Both the position numbers and the translations under genes were made by a program. From NCBI GenBank assembly GCA_002254335.1, contig NIVA01000078.1:1-7416 (forward strand): a DNA stretch of 7,416 nt, read 5' to 3'. The notes beneath the pieces were generated by a model. That model was not told where the DNA came from, did not search any database, and saw nothing but the letters and a program-made list of their open reading frames with translations. Origin of the DNA: Bacteroidetes bacterium 4572_114 (GTDB lineage Bacteria; Bacteroidota; Bacteroidia; Bacteroidales; 4484-276). Below are positions 1-7,199 of the stretch, one piece after another. How positions within the stretch are numbered: the first letter of the stretch is position 1; every line of letters starts with the position of its first letter.

Positions 1-9
1 ATTTCAAAT

Positions 10-235
10 AGGTCTCCGATACTTTCAATTTTCAGAAAACTGTTTTTTGAGTTTTTGGTTTCAATCATCAAAAAAATTGTCCAGGAAGCCGAAAGCCAAA
101 TTTTACTTAGTTTCCAGTATTTTCAATGGTTTCCAAAATGTGCCCAAAGTCAATAAATTTGTTGTTTAAAATATAGTCTCCAAAACCAAAAGCTAAATTC
201 TTTTGGGTAAGTTTCCTGTTTTTTTCCAATATTAC
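10..235. repeat. Degenerate tandem repeat, period about 100 bases, about 2.3 copies
   Basis: Read on the plus strand, copy 1 begins at 10 (AGGTCTCCGATACTTTCAA), copy 2 at 109 (AGTTTCCAGTATTTTCAA) and a truncated copy 3 at 210 (AGTTTCCTGTTTTTTTCCAA). The ends of copies 1 and 2 also align: GAAGCCGAAAGCCAAATT near 83-100 against CAAAACCAAAAGCTAAATT near 181-199. The middles are more diverged, so this rests on an eye alignment. On the minus strand copy 2 reads as an open peptide (KLTQKNLAFGFGDYILNN and onward), but it hits a stop at the join with copy 1. Units of 99 and 101 bases also change the frame. I therefore see either a decayed repeat-protein gene or a noncoding repeat, and I call no gene in 1-235. 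Copy 3 stops where palindrome A begins. Confidence 0.5.
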
Positions 236-363
236 CGCTAACGTTTAAGTGTTTTATCAATCGTCCCCCCAAAAGTAATGAAAAACCCAATTGGTTTGTG
301 AAAAAAGAGAATGAAATTTATAAAAAGAAGTAAGGGGGGATGATTGATAAAACATAGTTGGAC
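236..363. repeat. Palindromic element A, attC-like fold
   Basis: A 20-base arm at 251-270 (gttttatcaatcgtcccccc) pairs with 334-353 (ggggggatgattgataaaac) along its whole length; the only imperfection is a G-T wobble (263 with 341). The loop is 63 bases (271-333). Outside the stem lie an AAC-ending box (CGCTAAC, 236-242) with an 8-base spacer, and a GTT-starting box (GTTGGAC, 357-363) with a 3-base spacer. CTAAC and GTTGG can pair. GTTGGAC fits the integron R' consensus GTTRRRY, and its reverse complement GTCCAAC fits RYYYAAC; the other box fits only in part. The loop is too long for an ordinary intrinsic terminator. The fold is certain from the sequence; the attC reading is inference. Confidence 0.6.
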
Positions 364-409
364 TATGCCGCATTGCTATGGGCATCCTATTACCCTCATC
401 TGGTAGAAT

Positions 410-438
410 GTTACGGGCCGGTAAGATTTCGGCCTAAC
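410..438. other. Hairpin downstream of the transposase gene, candidate rolling-circle origin structure
   Basis: GTTA (410-413) pairs with TAAC (435-438), and GGCCG (416-420) pairs with CGGCC (430-434). Two bases (CG, 414-415) bulge on one side and the loop is 9 bases. No T-run follows on either strand, so it is not a typical terminator. IS91-family origins lie 3' of the transposase gene and HUH enzymes commonly recognise hairpins, so the position is right for an oriIS element. No nick site can be identified from the window alone. Confidence 0.3.
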
Positions 439-576
439 CTGGGTGCCTTTTGTATGGAAATGGCCCATCATATTAAAAAAAACCGTTAGTGCCGGGCATA
501 CCAATTCCATTATGACATTTTCAGCCATGCAATGATTATGGTTATAGCAAAGAACTTATTAAGTAAAACTGATATG

Positions 577-1737
577 TTATCCCGGTTTTATTAATTTTTC
601 AGGCCATGAAGCTACCGGCCTCATAAAGCCTTTTTTACAATGCGGGCAAATGAGCGGGTCTTTCCCGGTAATGTTTCGCCATACTTCGATGGCCGGTAAG
701 CCTTCCAATACAGGGAGAAAGGCTTCGTTTTCAATAAGTTCAAAACATTGTGCCAGCTTTGTATGGGTATTGCATTGTGCCATAATACCGAAATACCTGA
801 TTTTGTAAAACCCGCATGGTAAAATGTGCCTCATAAACCTATTGATAAACTCTTCTGCATTGAGTGACATTGTTTTGGTTAAGCCACCGGTCCTGTAATC
901 CTTGTACCTGAAAGTGATTTTGCCATCTTTATCAGTCATAAGCCTGCTGTTTGAAATGGCCACCCTGTGGGTATATTGCCCCAAGTATTTGATAACACGT
1001 TCGGGCCCTGCAAAAGGGTTTTTGGCATAAACTACCCATTTATTGGCATAGATCATGTTTTTAAGCCGGTCGAAGCCCTGTACATCATCGGGCAGTTTGA
1101 CCAACTTTTTTGCTACGGCCTGCCCGATGTGCCTGCACAAAATCCCCCGGAATAATCCACTCAACACCCTAACCGGCAAAAAGAACTTTTCTCCCGATTG
1201 CACCCATTCTATGCCATCCTGCGAAAGCCCACCGGAAGGGACGATCATGTGGATGTGCGGGTGGTAAGTGAGTGCCTGCCCCCAGGTGTGGAGAACTGCC
1301 ACAGCTCCTGTCTGCGCACCTAAGAACTTCGGGTTGGCCGCACAAATTTTCAGTGCTTCACCGGCTGCCTTGAACATCAGACTGTAAGCCACCGCCTGGT
1401 TGATATAAAATGTTTTGTGCAGGCACGATGGAATGGTAAACACCAGATGGAAATATCTTACAGGTGGCAGGTTGGCTTTCAGCTTATCCACCCATTGCAC
1501 CTGTTTTACAAATTGGCACTTTGGACAATGCCTGTTGCGGCATGAGTTGTACGCTTGCCGGGTATGCCCGCAATGGTCGCACATGTCGGTATGGCCACCA
1601 AGTCCCGATGTCCGGCAGTTGATAATAGATTCGTAAGCTTTGGCCTGCTCAGGACATAAACGGTGACTGGAAAGGAAATCATCTTTATGCTTTAAAAGAA
1701 TATCGGCAAGTTCTATGTTTTGCTTTTTGTTTTCCAT
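577..1737 (-). CDS. IS91-family transposase (HUH/Y2 rolling-circle type)
   Basis: 386 residues, close to full length for the family. It nicks single-stranded DNA at the element's origin and drives rolling-circle-like transposition. The N-terminal zinc-binding domain shows CDHC (53-56) followed by C66-RNRHCPKC to C74. The catalytic HUH region is Y158-HPHIHM, with H159, H161 and H163 as likely metal ligands. Two tyrosines spaced as in prototype IS91, Y251 and Y255 in KYLGQYTHR, mark it as a Y2 enzyme; ISCR relatives keep only one. A C-terminal CPHC pair (364-367) may bind a further zinc. All key residues are present and the frame is intact, so the enzyme may be active. The ATG start lies 12 bases after the recombinase stop, with no strong ribosome site, which suggests translational coupling. 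The family call is firm; activity is inferred. Confidence 0.95.
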   Translation of the reverse strand: MENKKQNIELADILLKHKDDFLSSHRLCPEQAKAYESIINCRTSGLGGHTDMCDHCGHTRQAYNSCRNRHCPKCQFVKQVQWVDKLKANLPPVRYFHLVFTIPSCLHKTFYINQAVAYSLMFKAAGEALKICAANPKFLGAQTGAVAVLHTWGQALTYHPHIHMIVPSGGLSQDGIEWVQSGEKFFLPVRVLSGLFRGILCRHIGQAVAKKLVKLPDDVQGFDRLKNMIYANKWVVYAKNPFAGPERVIKYLGQYTHRVAISNSRLMTDKDGKITFRYKDYRTGGLTKTMSLNAEEFINRFMRHILPCGFYKIRYFGIMAQCNTHTKLAQCFELIENEAFLPVLEGLPAIEVWRNITGKDPLICPHCKKGFMRPVASWPEKLIKPG

Positions 1738-1749
1738 GACACCATAGCT

Positions 1750-2601
1750 TTAAATGTCCATACTATCTAAAGGTGATGTTATATCCAAGGGTTGGATATT
1801 GGCCACATGCAGGTAGATCATGGTAGTTTTTACGGACTTGTGGCCGAGCAACTGCTGGATAATTGGCAAACTGACCCCATTTTCCAAAAGGTGTGTTGCA
1901 AAACAGTGCCGCAAGGTATGAAACGAGACATTCTTTTTGATACCTGCTTTTTTAGCATTGTTTTTCACAATTTTGTTTAGTGTTGTATCGGAAAGATATT
2001 TCCCTTTTTCCAGGGAAGTCTCAAACAAGAATTGTGAAGGTTTGACAGCCTTGAAATACACCCTGAGCAGGTCGAGGGTTTTTTGTGCAAGTATGGTATG
2101 TCTCGATTTTTTACCCTTTCCATCTACCACCTGCACACACATCCTTTCTGAGTCGATATGCCCCGGTTTTATTTTTTGTGTTTCTTCCCTGCGCAGCCCT
2201 GCGGAATATGCCAGGGCTAACAATGCCCTGTGTTTTAGGTTGGTGGTGACCATGATCAGCCTTTCCACTTCACCAACCGACAAAATGACGGGCAATTTCA
2301 TTTCTCTCCTTGGCCTTTTTACTTTTAGAGGTTCCCACTCACGGCCCAACACATCCTGCTGCATAATTTTAAATGCGCTGATGGCCTGGTTGACCACTGA
2401 AACAGATACCTTATCAACCATGATGCGGTGATGAAGAAAATCCTTAAACTGTTCCCTGGTGATCTTTTCGAGAGGTAAGTCAAAATATTTTCCTAATTTT
2501 GACATCATGGAAGTATAGCTTCCAATAGTTCTTTCGCTGTAGTTGCGAAGCTGCATCTCACGGACTATCCGCTCGATGAGCAATAGATTTGAATTTTTCA
2601 T
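1750..2601 (-). CDS. XerD-like tyrosine recombinase/integrase associated with the IS91 transposase
   Basis: 283 residues with the two-domain plan of XerC/XerD recombinases: an N-terminal SAM-like core-binding domain (about 5-90) and a C-terminal catalytic domain (about 100-275). Catalytic residues are visible: R137 in AGLRREE, a lysine in GKGKKSR (162-165), H228 and R231 in HTLRH, H254 in LLGHKSVKTT, and nucleophile Y263 in MIYLHV. The enzyme would cut and rejoin DNA through a 3'-phosphotyrosine. It lacks the extra segment that IntI integrases carry before the HxxR motif, so it is not an integron integrase. Pairs of such a recombinase with an IS91 transposase are seen in Bacteroidota; what the recombinase does for the element is not settled. 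The ATG at 2601 fits the N-terminus of the family. It is first in the pair, and the hairpin at 2648-2669 separates it from upstream genes. Confidence 0.92.
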   Translation of the reverse strand: MKNSNLLLIERIVREMQLRNYSERTIGSYTSMMSKLGKYFDLPLEKITREQFKDFLHHRIMVDKVSVSVVNQAISAFKIMQQDVLGREWEPLKVKRPRREMKLPVILSVGEVERLIMVTTNLKHRALLALAYSAGLRREETQKIKPGHIDSERMCVQVVDGKGKKSRHTILAQKTLDLLRVYFKAVKPSQFLFETSLEKGKYLSDTTLNKIVKNNAKKAGIKKNVSFHTLRHCFATHLLENGVSLPIIQQLLGHKSVKTTMIYLHVANIQPLDITSPLDSMDI

Positions 2602-2639
2602 TTTTGTTAAATTTTAAGATTAGAGACCCTAAAATTAAC

Positions 2640-2669
2640 AAAAAATTACCGCCTCCGTAAGGGGGCGGT
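2640..2669 (-). terminator. Candidate intrinsic terminator at the upstream edge of the mobile element
   Basis: On the plus strand ACCGCCTCC (2648-2656) pairs with GGGGGCGGT (2661-2669) around a GTAA loop, giving nine pairs including one T-G wobble. On the minus strand the stem is followed by AA and six T residues (2645-2640). It would stop transcripts arriving from the histidine kinase gene before they enter the recombinase gene. Its place three bases from palindrome B also allows a role as an end structure of the element, and the two roles are not exclusive. Confidence 0.6.
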
Positions 2670-2672
2670 TTA

Positions 2673-2804
2673 GTTCAACGGTCTCGTGTATGAAGCGTTG
2701 GGCATTTCGAAGCACTTCACTTTCAAACCGCTATTATGCTTATTTAATGTACTTACTTTCATTTTAACCACTTACTGCCCAATGATTTATACACAATGTT
2801 GTGC
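2673..2804. repeat. Palindromic element B, attC-like fold
   Basis: The arm at 2686-2704 (gtgtatgaagcgttgggca) pairs with 2776-2794 (tgcccaatgatttatacac): 16 Watson-Crick pairs, two G-T wobbles and one mismatch (2695 with 2785). The loop is 71 bases. The outer boxes are GTTCAAC (2673-2679), which fits RYYYAAC, and GTTGTGC (2798-2804), whose CAAC/GTTG cores can pair. Spacers are 6 and 3 bases. It fills most of the gap between the mobile element and the kinase gene, starting 34 bases past the kinase stop on the minus strand. Its right end, GTTGTGCCG (2798-2806), recurs as the exact reverse complement at the left end of element C. Confidence 0.6.
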
Positions 2805-2837
2805 CGTCGTACTTTATTTCTCAGTCATTTAGTAAAA

Positions 2838-4883
2838 TCATTTAATTGGTATCTCAAAAACCACTTTGGTGCCTGACGCCATCCCATCTTTATCAGTTAA
2901 ATCAATAATAGCAAATGTTATCTTTTTTTTCTGTTTTTTGTTTAAGGCCTCTATTCGTTCCTGAGTCAGAATTGTTGCATAAGATCTATGACCTTTGTTT
3001 TTATTTTGAGATAATTCCTTTGCCTTCGTACGACCAACTCCGTCATCTTCGATTTCAAAAACCATATTACCTCTATCCTTTTTTACAATAACTTTCACAT
3101 TTCCTTTTGATTCTTTGTGATTAATTCCATGCTCAATAGCATTCTCAATGAATGGCTGCAATAGCATTGGAGGAATGAGAGCAGCTTCTGTATCTATTTT
3201 TTCATCAATCACAATTGAATAATCAAACTTGGTGTTAAATCGTATCTTTTGAATATCAAGGTAGTTAGTTATTAAGGAAATTTCTTCTGCAAGTAGAATT
3301 TTTTCTTCAAGACTTCCTTCAAGAATATTGCGCATCAGTTTTGAGAACTTTGATAAATACTTAATCGCTTTATCAGGCTCCTCATTAATAATGGAACTTT
3401 GGATATTTCCCATTGCATTAAAAATAAAATGAGGATTCATTTGGGAACGGAATAGACGCTGTTTTAAAAGAATAGCCTGGTTTTCGTTTTTAATCTTGTT
3501 TTGCCTGAAAAGAATAATGGCCATTATCACAATTAACAATACAAGTAATGCCATACCAATAATGATCAAACTATTCTGACGGATTTTCATTTCTTGTAAT
3601 TGATTTTCCTGCGAAAGGATCAGAATTTTCTTTTCCTTCTGGTCAGTTTCGTACCTGGTAAGAATTTCCATTAGTTCCTCTTTGCGCTCATACCGAATGA
3701 TACTGTCGTGTAATGCAAAAGAAGCTTGAAGGCTTGCGTAGGCTGCATCACTATTCCCTTCGTCTTTAAATATCTCCTGTAATATTTGTCTAGCATTAAA
3801 CATAGCAGTTCGGGCTAGATGTTTTTTGTAATCTGGTGTAAGTGGTACAAAAATTTCCATACTGGCGCTAATCAGATGCGCATGTTGGTTATTGCCAAAG
3901 AATGAACCTGTACTTTCTATTTTTTCTCCAAAGAATAAAATTGAATCACAATAGATTTTACAAAATTCATTGGACTTACCTTTATAAAATTTGGCCAGTT
4001 CAACGGCATTAATCATAGAACCAAAAAGGTGATAATATTTGCGGGCGTAAGCCATCCCTTCGTGATAATAAAATAGTGCACTATCCGGTTTCCCTAACAT
4101 CAGGTAGCGTTCACCCAGGTATGCTGAACACTGGGATAGTAAAGCTCGTTCTTCAACTAATTCTGGATCAAACATTGCCAGGGCTTCTAGATAAATATCA
4201 ATACCTTTTCTGTAGTCACCCAAAAGTTCAAAACAATCACCATATGATGCCAGCATTAGCGCCCTCTCCATCCGGCTTACAGACAATCCCTTTGCATAGG
4301 AGAAATATTTTTCGAACATTTCTATCCCTTTCTCCCCATTTCCTGAATGAAAAGAAACAAAACCCATAGCTGCATAAGCCTGTGCTATCCTAAGAGAGTC
4401 ATTGGATTTCATGGCCAGCTCCAGCGCTTGCTTCATGTAATTGATACCTTGTTGCATATCTGTTCGGGAGAAATAGGATAAACTTGCCAGGTGATAATAA
4501 GTATCTATCATTAAAGCAGTATCCTGATTTTCCTGACTAAGATCCAAAGCATGGTACAGCGCTGAATATGCGCTCGTATAGTTACCCTGAACATACGCTA
4601 GAATACCTTTTGTATAACTTGTAGTGGCTTTTGCATTTTGACACTCAAATTTATCTATTAAAGAAAGTGTTTCTGTCAAAAGACTGTCGCAGAGGTCAGG
4701 ATTGCGACGTACAAAAAGATATGCAAGTTTATTCATCTCACTAATACGTTCACATCCTGAAAGCGTAGGTAAAGAAGCTAATAGACTTTCTGCTTTTTGT
4801 TGGTTAAAAACGAAATTTACTTGGGATGTAGTTTTAAGGGTGATAAACAGAAGCAATAAAAATATCAATTGATATCGTCTCAT
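2838..4883 (-). CDS. LytS/YehU-type sensor histidine kinase with periplasmic TPR domain
   Basis: 681 residues. An N-terminal hydrophobic stretch (about 6-16, then TSQ) looks like a signal sequence. Residues 30-400 are helical and TPR-like: AYSALYHALDLSQ, GINYMKQALELA, GIEMFEKYFSYA and GIDIYLEALAMF are recognisable repeat units. A charged, probably coiled-coil stretch (398-436) leads to one strong membrane span (about 438-459). The cytoplasmic part has the His_kinase (LytS-family) H-box with H485 in SQMNPHFIFNAM, the N-box MLLQPFIENAIEHG (N581), the G-box IEDDGVGR (611-618) and a final GTKVVFEIP. The protein should sense something in the periplasm or at the membrane through the TPR region and phosphorylate the response regulator encoded 29 bases upstream. 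It is complete, with no missing catalytic residue. The ligand cannot be read from the sequence. Confidence 0.95.
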   Translation of the reverse strand: MRRYQLIFLLLLFITLKTTSQVNFVFNQQKAESLLASLPTLSGCERISEMNKLAYLFVRRNPDLCDSLLTETLSLIDKFECQNAKATTSYTKGILAYVQGNYTSAYSALYHALDLSQENQDTALMIDTYYHLASLSYFSRTDMQQGINYMKQALELAMKSNDSLRIAQAYAAMGFVSFHSGNGEKGIEMFEKYFSYAKGLSVSRMERALMLASYGDCFELLGDYRKGIDIYLEALAMFDPELVEERALLSQCSAYLGERYLMLGKPDSALFYYHEGMAYARKYYHLFGSMINAVELAKFYKGKSNEFCKIYCDSILFFGEKIESTGSFFGNNQHAHLISASMEIFVPLTPDYKKHLARTAMFNARQILQEIFKDEGNSDAAYASLQASFALHDSIIRYERKEELMEILTRYETDQKEKKILILSQENQLQEMKIRQNSLIIIGMALLVLLIVIMAIILFRQNKIKNENQAILLKQRLFRSQMNPHFIFNAMGNIQSSIINEEPDKAIKYLSKFSKLMRNILEGSLEEKILLAEEISLITNYLDIQKIRFNTKFDYSIVIDEKIDTEAALIPPMLLQPFIENAIEHGINHKESKGNVKVIVKKDRGNMVFEIEDDGVGRTKAKELSQNKNKGHRSYATILTQERIEALNKKQKKKITFAIIDLTDKDGMASGTKVVFEIPIK

Positions 4884-4912
4884 AGTTTCATGATATTTTT
4901 ATTAGGAAATGA

Positions 4913-5668
4913 TCATTTTCTGGTAAGTATTTCAAACATTTCAAGAAGTTCATCTTTTTTTCGTGATGCAACAGGAATTTTGATTTGGTTTTCTAGTATT
5001 AAAGTTCCTCCATCAGCTTTTTCAAAACTTCGGATGTATTTCATGTTGATAAGGTAAGAACGGTGCACCCTGAAAAAACCATTGGAAGACAGCATGTCTT
5101 CGTAGTCCTTTAATAAGGCAGAAACCATTATTTTGGTCTGATCGGACAGGAATATATTAACATAGTTTCCATCCGATTCACAATAGAGAATCTCATTTAT
5201 TGGCACAAGATGAACGTTATCAAATGTTTTGATGATGATCTTGTTTATCCTGTTTTCATCAGGTGTAAGATGTTCTTTCAGGTTTTTCAGTTGAACATTA
5301 AAGTCTTTCAGGATGATATTTTCTGCTTTTTCAACTGCAGCGATCAGGTCATCAGGATCAAGGGGCTTGAGCAAATAGTCGATGGCACTGAAGCGAAACG
5401 CTTTAATAGCATACTGATCGAAAGCTGTGATAAAGATAACCTTGAAATTAATGCTGTCCAACTTTTCTAAGAGATCAAAACCGGTTCCGTCACCCATTTT
5501 GATGTCCAACAGTACAAGGTCGGGCTTGTTCTTTGTAATGGTATTAATTCCAGATTGAACACCGTTGGCACTTCCTACAAGGGCAACATTGGGACAAAAC
5601 TTTGTAATCACCTTTTCAATGGCTGAACGTTGGTAATCCTCATCATCGATGACTATTGTCCGAAGCAT
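4913..5668 (-). CDS. LytTR-family response regulator
   Basis: 251 residues from the chosen ATG. The receiver domain (1-120) begins MLRTIVIDDEDYQ, with acidic D8 and D9, phosphoacceptor D55 in LVLLDIKMGDGTG, T81 in FITAF and K101 in LLKPLD. A LytTR DNA-binding domain follows (about 141-250), with the typical ILYCESDGNYVNI and FFRVHRSYLIN motifs. When phosphorylated by the downstream kinase it should bind promoter repeats; the targets are unknown. The frame stays open to an ATG at 5728, but the 20 extra residues match no receiver N-terminus, and the ATG at 5668 starts exactly at the first receiver strand, with AGGAAAA about 12-18 bases upstream. The stop lies 29 bases before the kinase start, so the two form an operon. 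Only 68 bases separate it from the secreted-protein gene, so read-through from there is possible. Confidence 0.95.
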   Translation of the reverse strand: MLRTIVIDDEDYQRSAIEKVITKFCPNVALVGSANGVQSGINTITKNKPDLVLLDIKMGDGTGFDLLEKLDSINFKVIFITAFDQYAIKAFRFSAIDYLLKPLDPDDLIAAVEKAENIILKDFNVQLKNLKEHLTPDENRINKIIIKTFDNVHLVPINEILYCESDGNYVNIFLSDQTKIMVSALLKDYEDMLSSNGFFRVHRSYLINMKYIRSFEKADGGTLILENQIKIPVASRKKDELLEMFEILTRK

Positions 5669-5736
5669 TTTAATTCTTGATTTTCCTGTAAAATTAAACA
5701 TATTGCCCGGAAATAGAAATTTATTCAAATCAAATA

Positions 5737-7026
5737 TTACTGCTGTTTTTTGATAAATCGTTTTGTTGTTGAAGATTTCCCAATGTTAAATTTGCAGAAA
5801 TAAATTCCATCATTCAAATAAGAGGCATTCCATTCCAACTGATGCAATCCTTGAGATAAGGCTTGGTAAGTTGGAGGTGCTACCTTGACTCCCAGTGTAT
5901 TGTAAACGTCAATAATCACTGTTCCCTGCTCTTCCAGGATAAATTCAAAAGTTACACTTTCTGAAACCGGATTTGGGTAAATTTTCAATGATTCAAGATT
6001 GGGTTTGTTTTCATTTAGATGTGTAACAGTTCCGCCACCATTATTTGTGTGAAGGATCAAACCATTAGGACCGACGGCCCAACCATTTAGGCTGTCTGTA
6101 AAGAAAATGTCAAATATTGAATTGTCAGAATATTGTGTATCCCACGTTGATCCACCATTGTTAGTGTATAATACTGACTCATCCCCATACGGACGACCTA
6201 TCCACCCTTCTTCAGGTGACAGGAAAAACATTGAACCCACATATTCATCATAAATATTCTCCCAGGATTCAGCTCCATCAGTCGTTTTATATAGTCCTGT
6301 CATATTGTAACCTAAACATGATGAATACCCAATATCTTCAGTTATGAAATGTAGGATTTTAATTCCTTCATTAGGAGAAGATGCTCCCATCCAAGATAAT
6401 CCTCCATCATTTGTCTTCATTATGGAATGACCAGAAAACCCACCTCCTCCTTGCCAGAAATAACTTACAAATCCAACATCAGAATTAATAAATTCAATTA
6501 AGCTGGGCGTAATAGTACCGGAGCCAGGAGTATAACCACCTATGGAATCAACAAATTGCCAATTTGTGCCTCCATTTTCGGTTTTATACAGACAGGAAGG
6601 TTCAGACATATTTCCATAAAAGTTTTCCAATAAAAAACCTTCATTTTCATTTATAAAATCGAAATCTATGGTTCCTAAACTAAATAATTGCCAGTTGATA
6701 CCGCCATCTTCTGTTTTAAATAACTGAGAACCTTCTGACCAGATTAGGTGTCCCCAACCTGTTAAGGAATCAATAAAATAGAATTTTCCTGATCCATAAG
6801 GCGGACTTGAAATACTATCCCATTTTGAACCTCCATTTGTTGTTTTGTAAATCACACCATAAGCAGTTGTTGAATCGGCATAATTGCCATAGACCCAGCC
6901 AATGTCTTCATTCAAAAAGAATACATCTTTCAAACTACTATTTGTATTAACCGATTGTGAATACCATTGGCTATAGGATTGTAAACCAATGATAATTGTT
7001 GCTGTAAAAAGTAGAAGTTTTTTCAT
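5737..7026 (-). CDS. Secreted beta-propeller-like (YCF48/BNR-type repeat) protein with Type IX sorting domain
   Basis: 429 residues from the ATG at 7026. A signal peptide (MKKLLLFTATIIIGLQSYSQ) gives Sec export. Seven copies of a K-T-[NE]-[ND]-G-G-x-x-W-like motif follow: KTTNGGSKW (61), KTEDGGINW (104), KTENGGTNW (148), KTNDGGLSW (204), KTTDGAESW (247), TNNGGSTW (288) and a partial HTNNGGG (326). They are spaced about 40-55 residues apart, as in seven-bladed propellers of the YCF48/BNR type. The C-terminus (347-429) is a Por/Type IX sorting domain: LKIYPNP, then GIYFCKF and KRFIKKQ. The protein is therefore probably released or surface-attached; its binding partner is unknown. The frame extends upstream to a TTG at 7053, but starting there would place a polar stretch before the signal peptide, so I prefer 7026. 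Whether it belongs functionally with the downstream two-component pair is open. Confidence 0.92.
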   Translation of the reverse strand: MKKLLLFTATIIIGLQSYSQWYSQSVNTNSSLKDVFFLNEDIGWVYGNYADSTTAYGVIYKTTNGGSKWDSISSPPYGSGKFYFIDSLTGWGHLIWSEGSQLFKTEDGGINWQLFSLGTIDFDFINENEGFLLENFYGNMSEPSCLYKTENGGTNWQFVDSIGGYTPGSGTITPSLIEFINSDVGFVSYFWQGGGGFSGHSIMKTNDGGLSWMGASSPNEGIKILHFITEDIGYSSCLGYNMTGLYKTTDGAESWENIYDEYVGSMFFLSPEEGWIGRPYGDESVLYTNNGGSTWDTQYSDNSIFDIFFTDSLNGWAVGPNGLILHTNNGGGTVTHLNENKPNLESLKIYPNPVSESVTFEFILEEQGTVIIDVYNTLGVKVAPPTYQALSQGLHQLEWNASYLNDGIYFCKFNIGKSSTTKRFIKKQQ

Positions 7027-7050
7027 GATAATCTCATTTAATGTTTCCTT

Positions 7051-7058
7051 CAAAAATA
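7051..7058 (-). promoter_or_regulatory. Candidate Bacteroidota -7 promoter box for the secreted-protein gene
   Basis: On the minus strand these bases read TATTTTTG, a full match to the Bacteroidota -7 consensus TAnnTTTG, 24 bases upstream of the chosen ATG. The -33 TTTG element is not clear: TTTC, about 16 bases further upstream, is the nearest match. No strong ribosome-binding site follows, as is usual in this phylum. Confidence 0.35.
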
Positions 7059-7199
7059 TGGGAAAGATGAGATTGAAATCAGGCTAATAGATGAATGCCG
7101 GAGATAGATTTGTAAAAGTCTGTGTTTGGAACATAAGCGATAAAGTGTCAAACGATGGCAGAAAAAGTAAGCATTGATTGAATGATGTTTCAGTATGCG

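Larger units (their letters stand above)
364..2672 (-). mobile_element. IS91-family element carrying a tyrosine recombinase
   Basis: This unit consists of an HUH/Y2 transposase gene and, 12 bases upstream, a tyrosine recombinase gene, both on the minus strand. IS91-family elements move by a rolling-circle-like mechanism from an origin at the 3' side of the transposase gene to a terminus at its 5' side. They make no target duplication and lack terminal inverted repeats, so the ends cannot be fixed from one sequence. I set the limits by the flanking palindromes A and B, and both ends are approximate. The 3' noncoding part (364-576) carries a hairpin at 410-438 and a 43-codon plus-strand open stretch without a usable start. 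The 5' part (2602-2672) carries a terminator-like hairpin. By eye the element is richer in G+C than the DNA to its left and in the spacers, which fits horizontal arrival. Confidence 0.7.

Noticed and set aside
1..68. Possible 5' end of a minus-strand gene starting ATG at 68
   Set aside because: Only 22 codons lie in the window, they overlap the degenerate tandem repeat, and no promoter or ribosome site supports the start.
236..363. Element A as a bidirectional intrinsic terminator or a retron-type msd hairpin
   Set aside because: The 63-base loop is too long for a terminator, and no reverse transcriptase gene is present for a retron.
357..488. Plus-strand open stretch of 43 codons ending GAFCMEMAHHIKKNR
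   Set aside because: It follows an in-frame stop at 354-356, has no early ATG and resembles no family I know. The composition is protein-like, so it could be a gene remnant, but a chance open frame in the mobile element's 3' end is as likely.
432..491. Short attC-like pair GCCTAAC...GTTAGTG, about 60 bases apart
   Set aside because: The boxes look right, but the sequence between them gives no continuous stem, unlike elements A, B and C.
1937..2431. Plus-strand 164-codon open frame opposite the recombinase
   Set aside because: It is the antisense shadow of a gene with complete catalytic motifs, and its translation has no recognisable domain.
1750..2601. The tyrosine recombinase as an integron integrase (IntI)
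   Set aside because: It is XerD-sized, lacks the IntI-specific segment before the HxxR motif, and is paired with the IS91 transposase.
5669..5728. Longer N-terminus for the response regulator from the ATG at 5728
   Set aside because: The added 20 residues are unlike any receiver N-terminus; the ATG at 5668 begins right at the first receiver strand.
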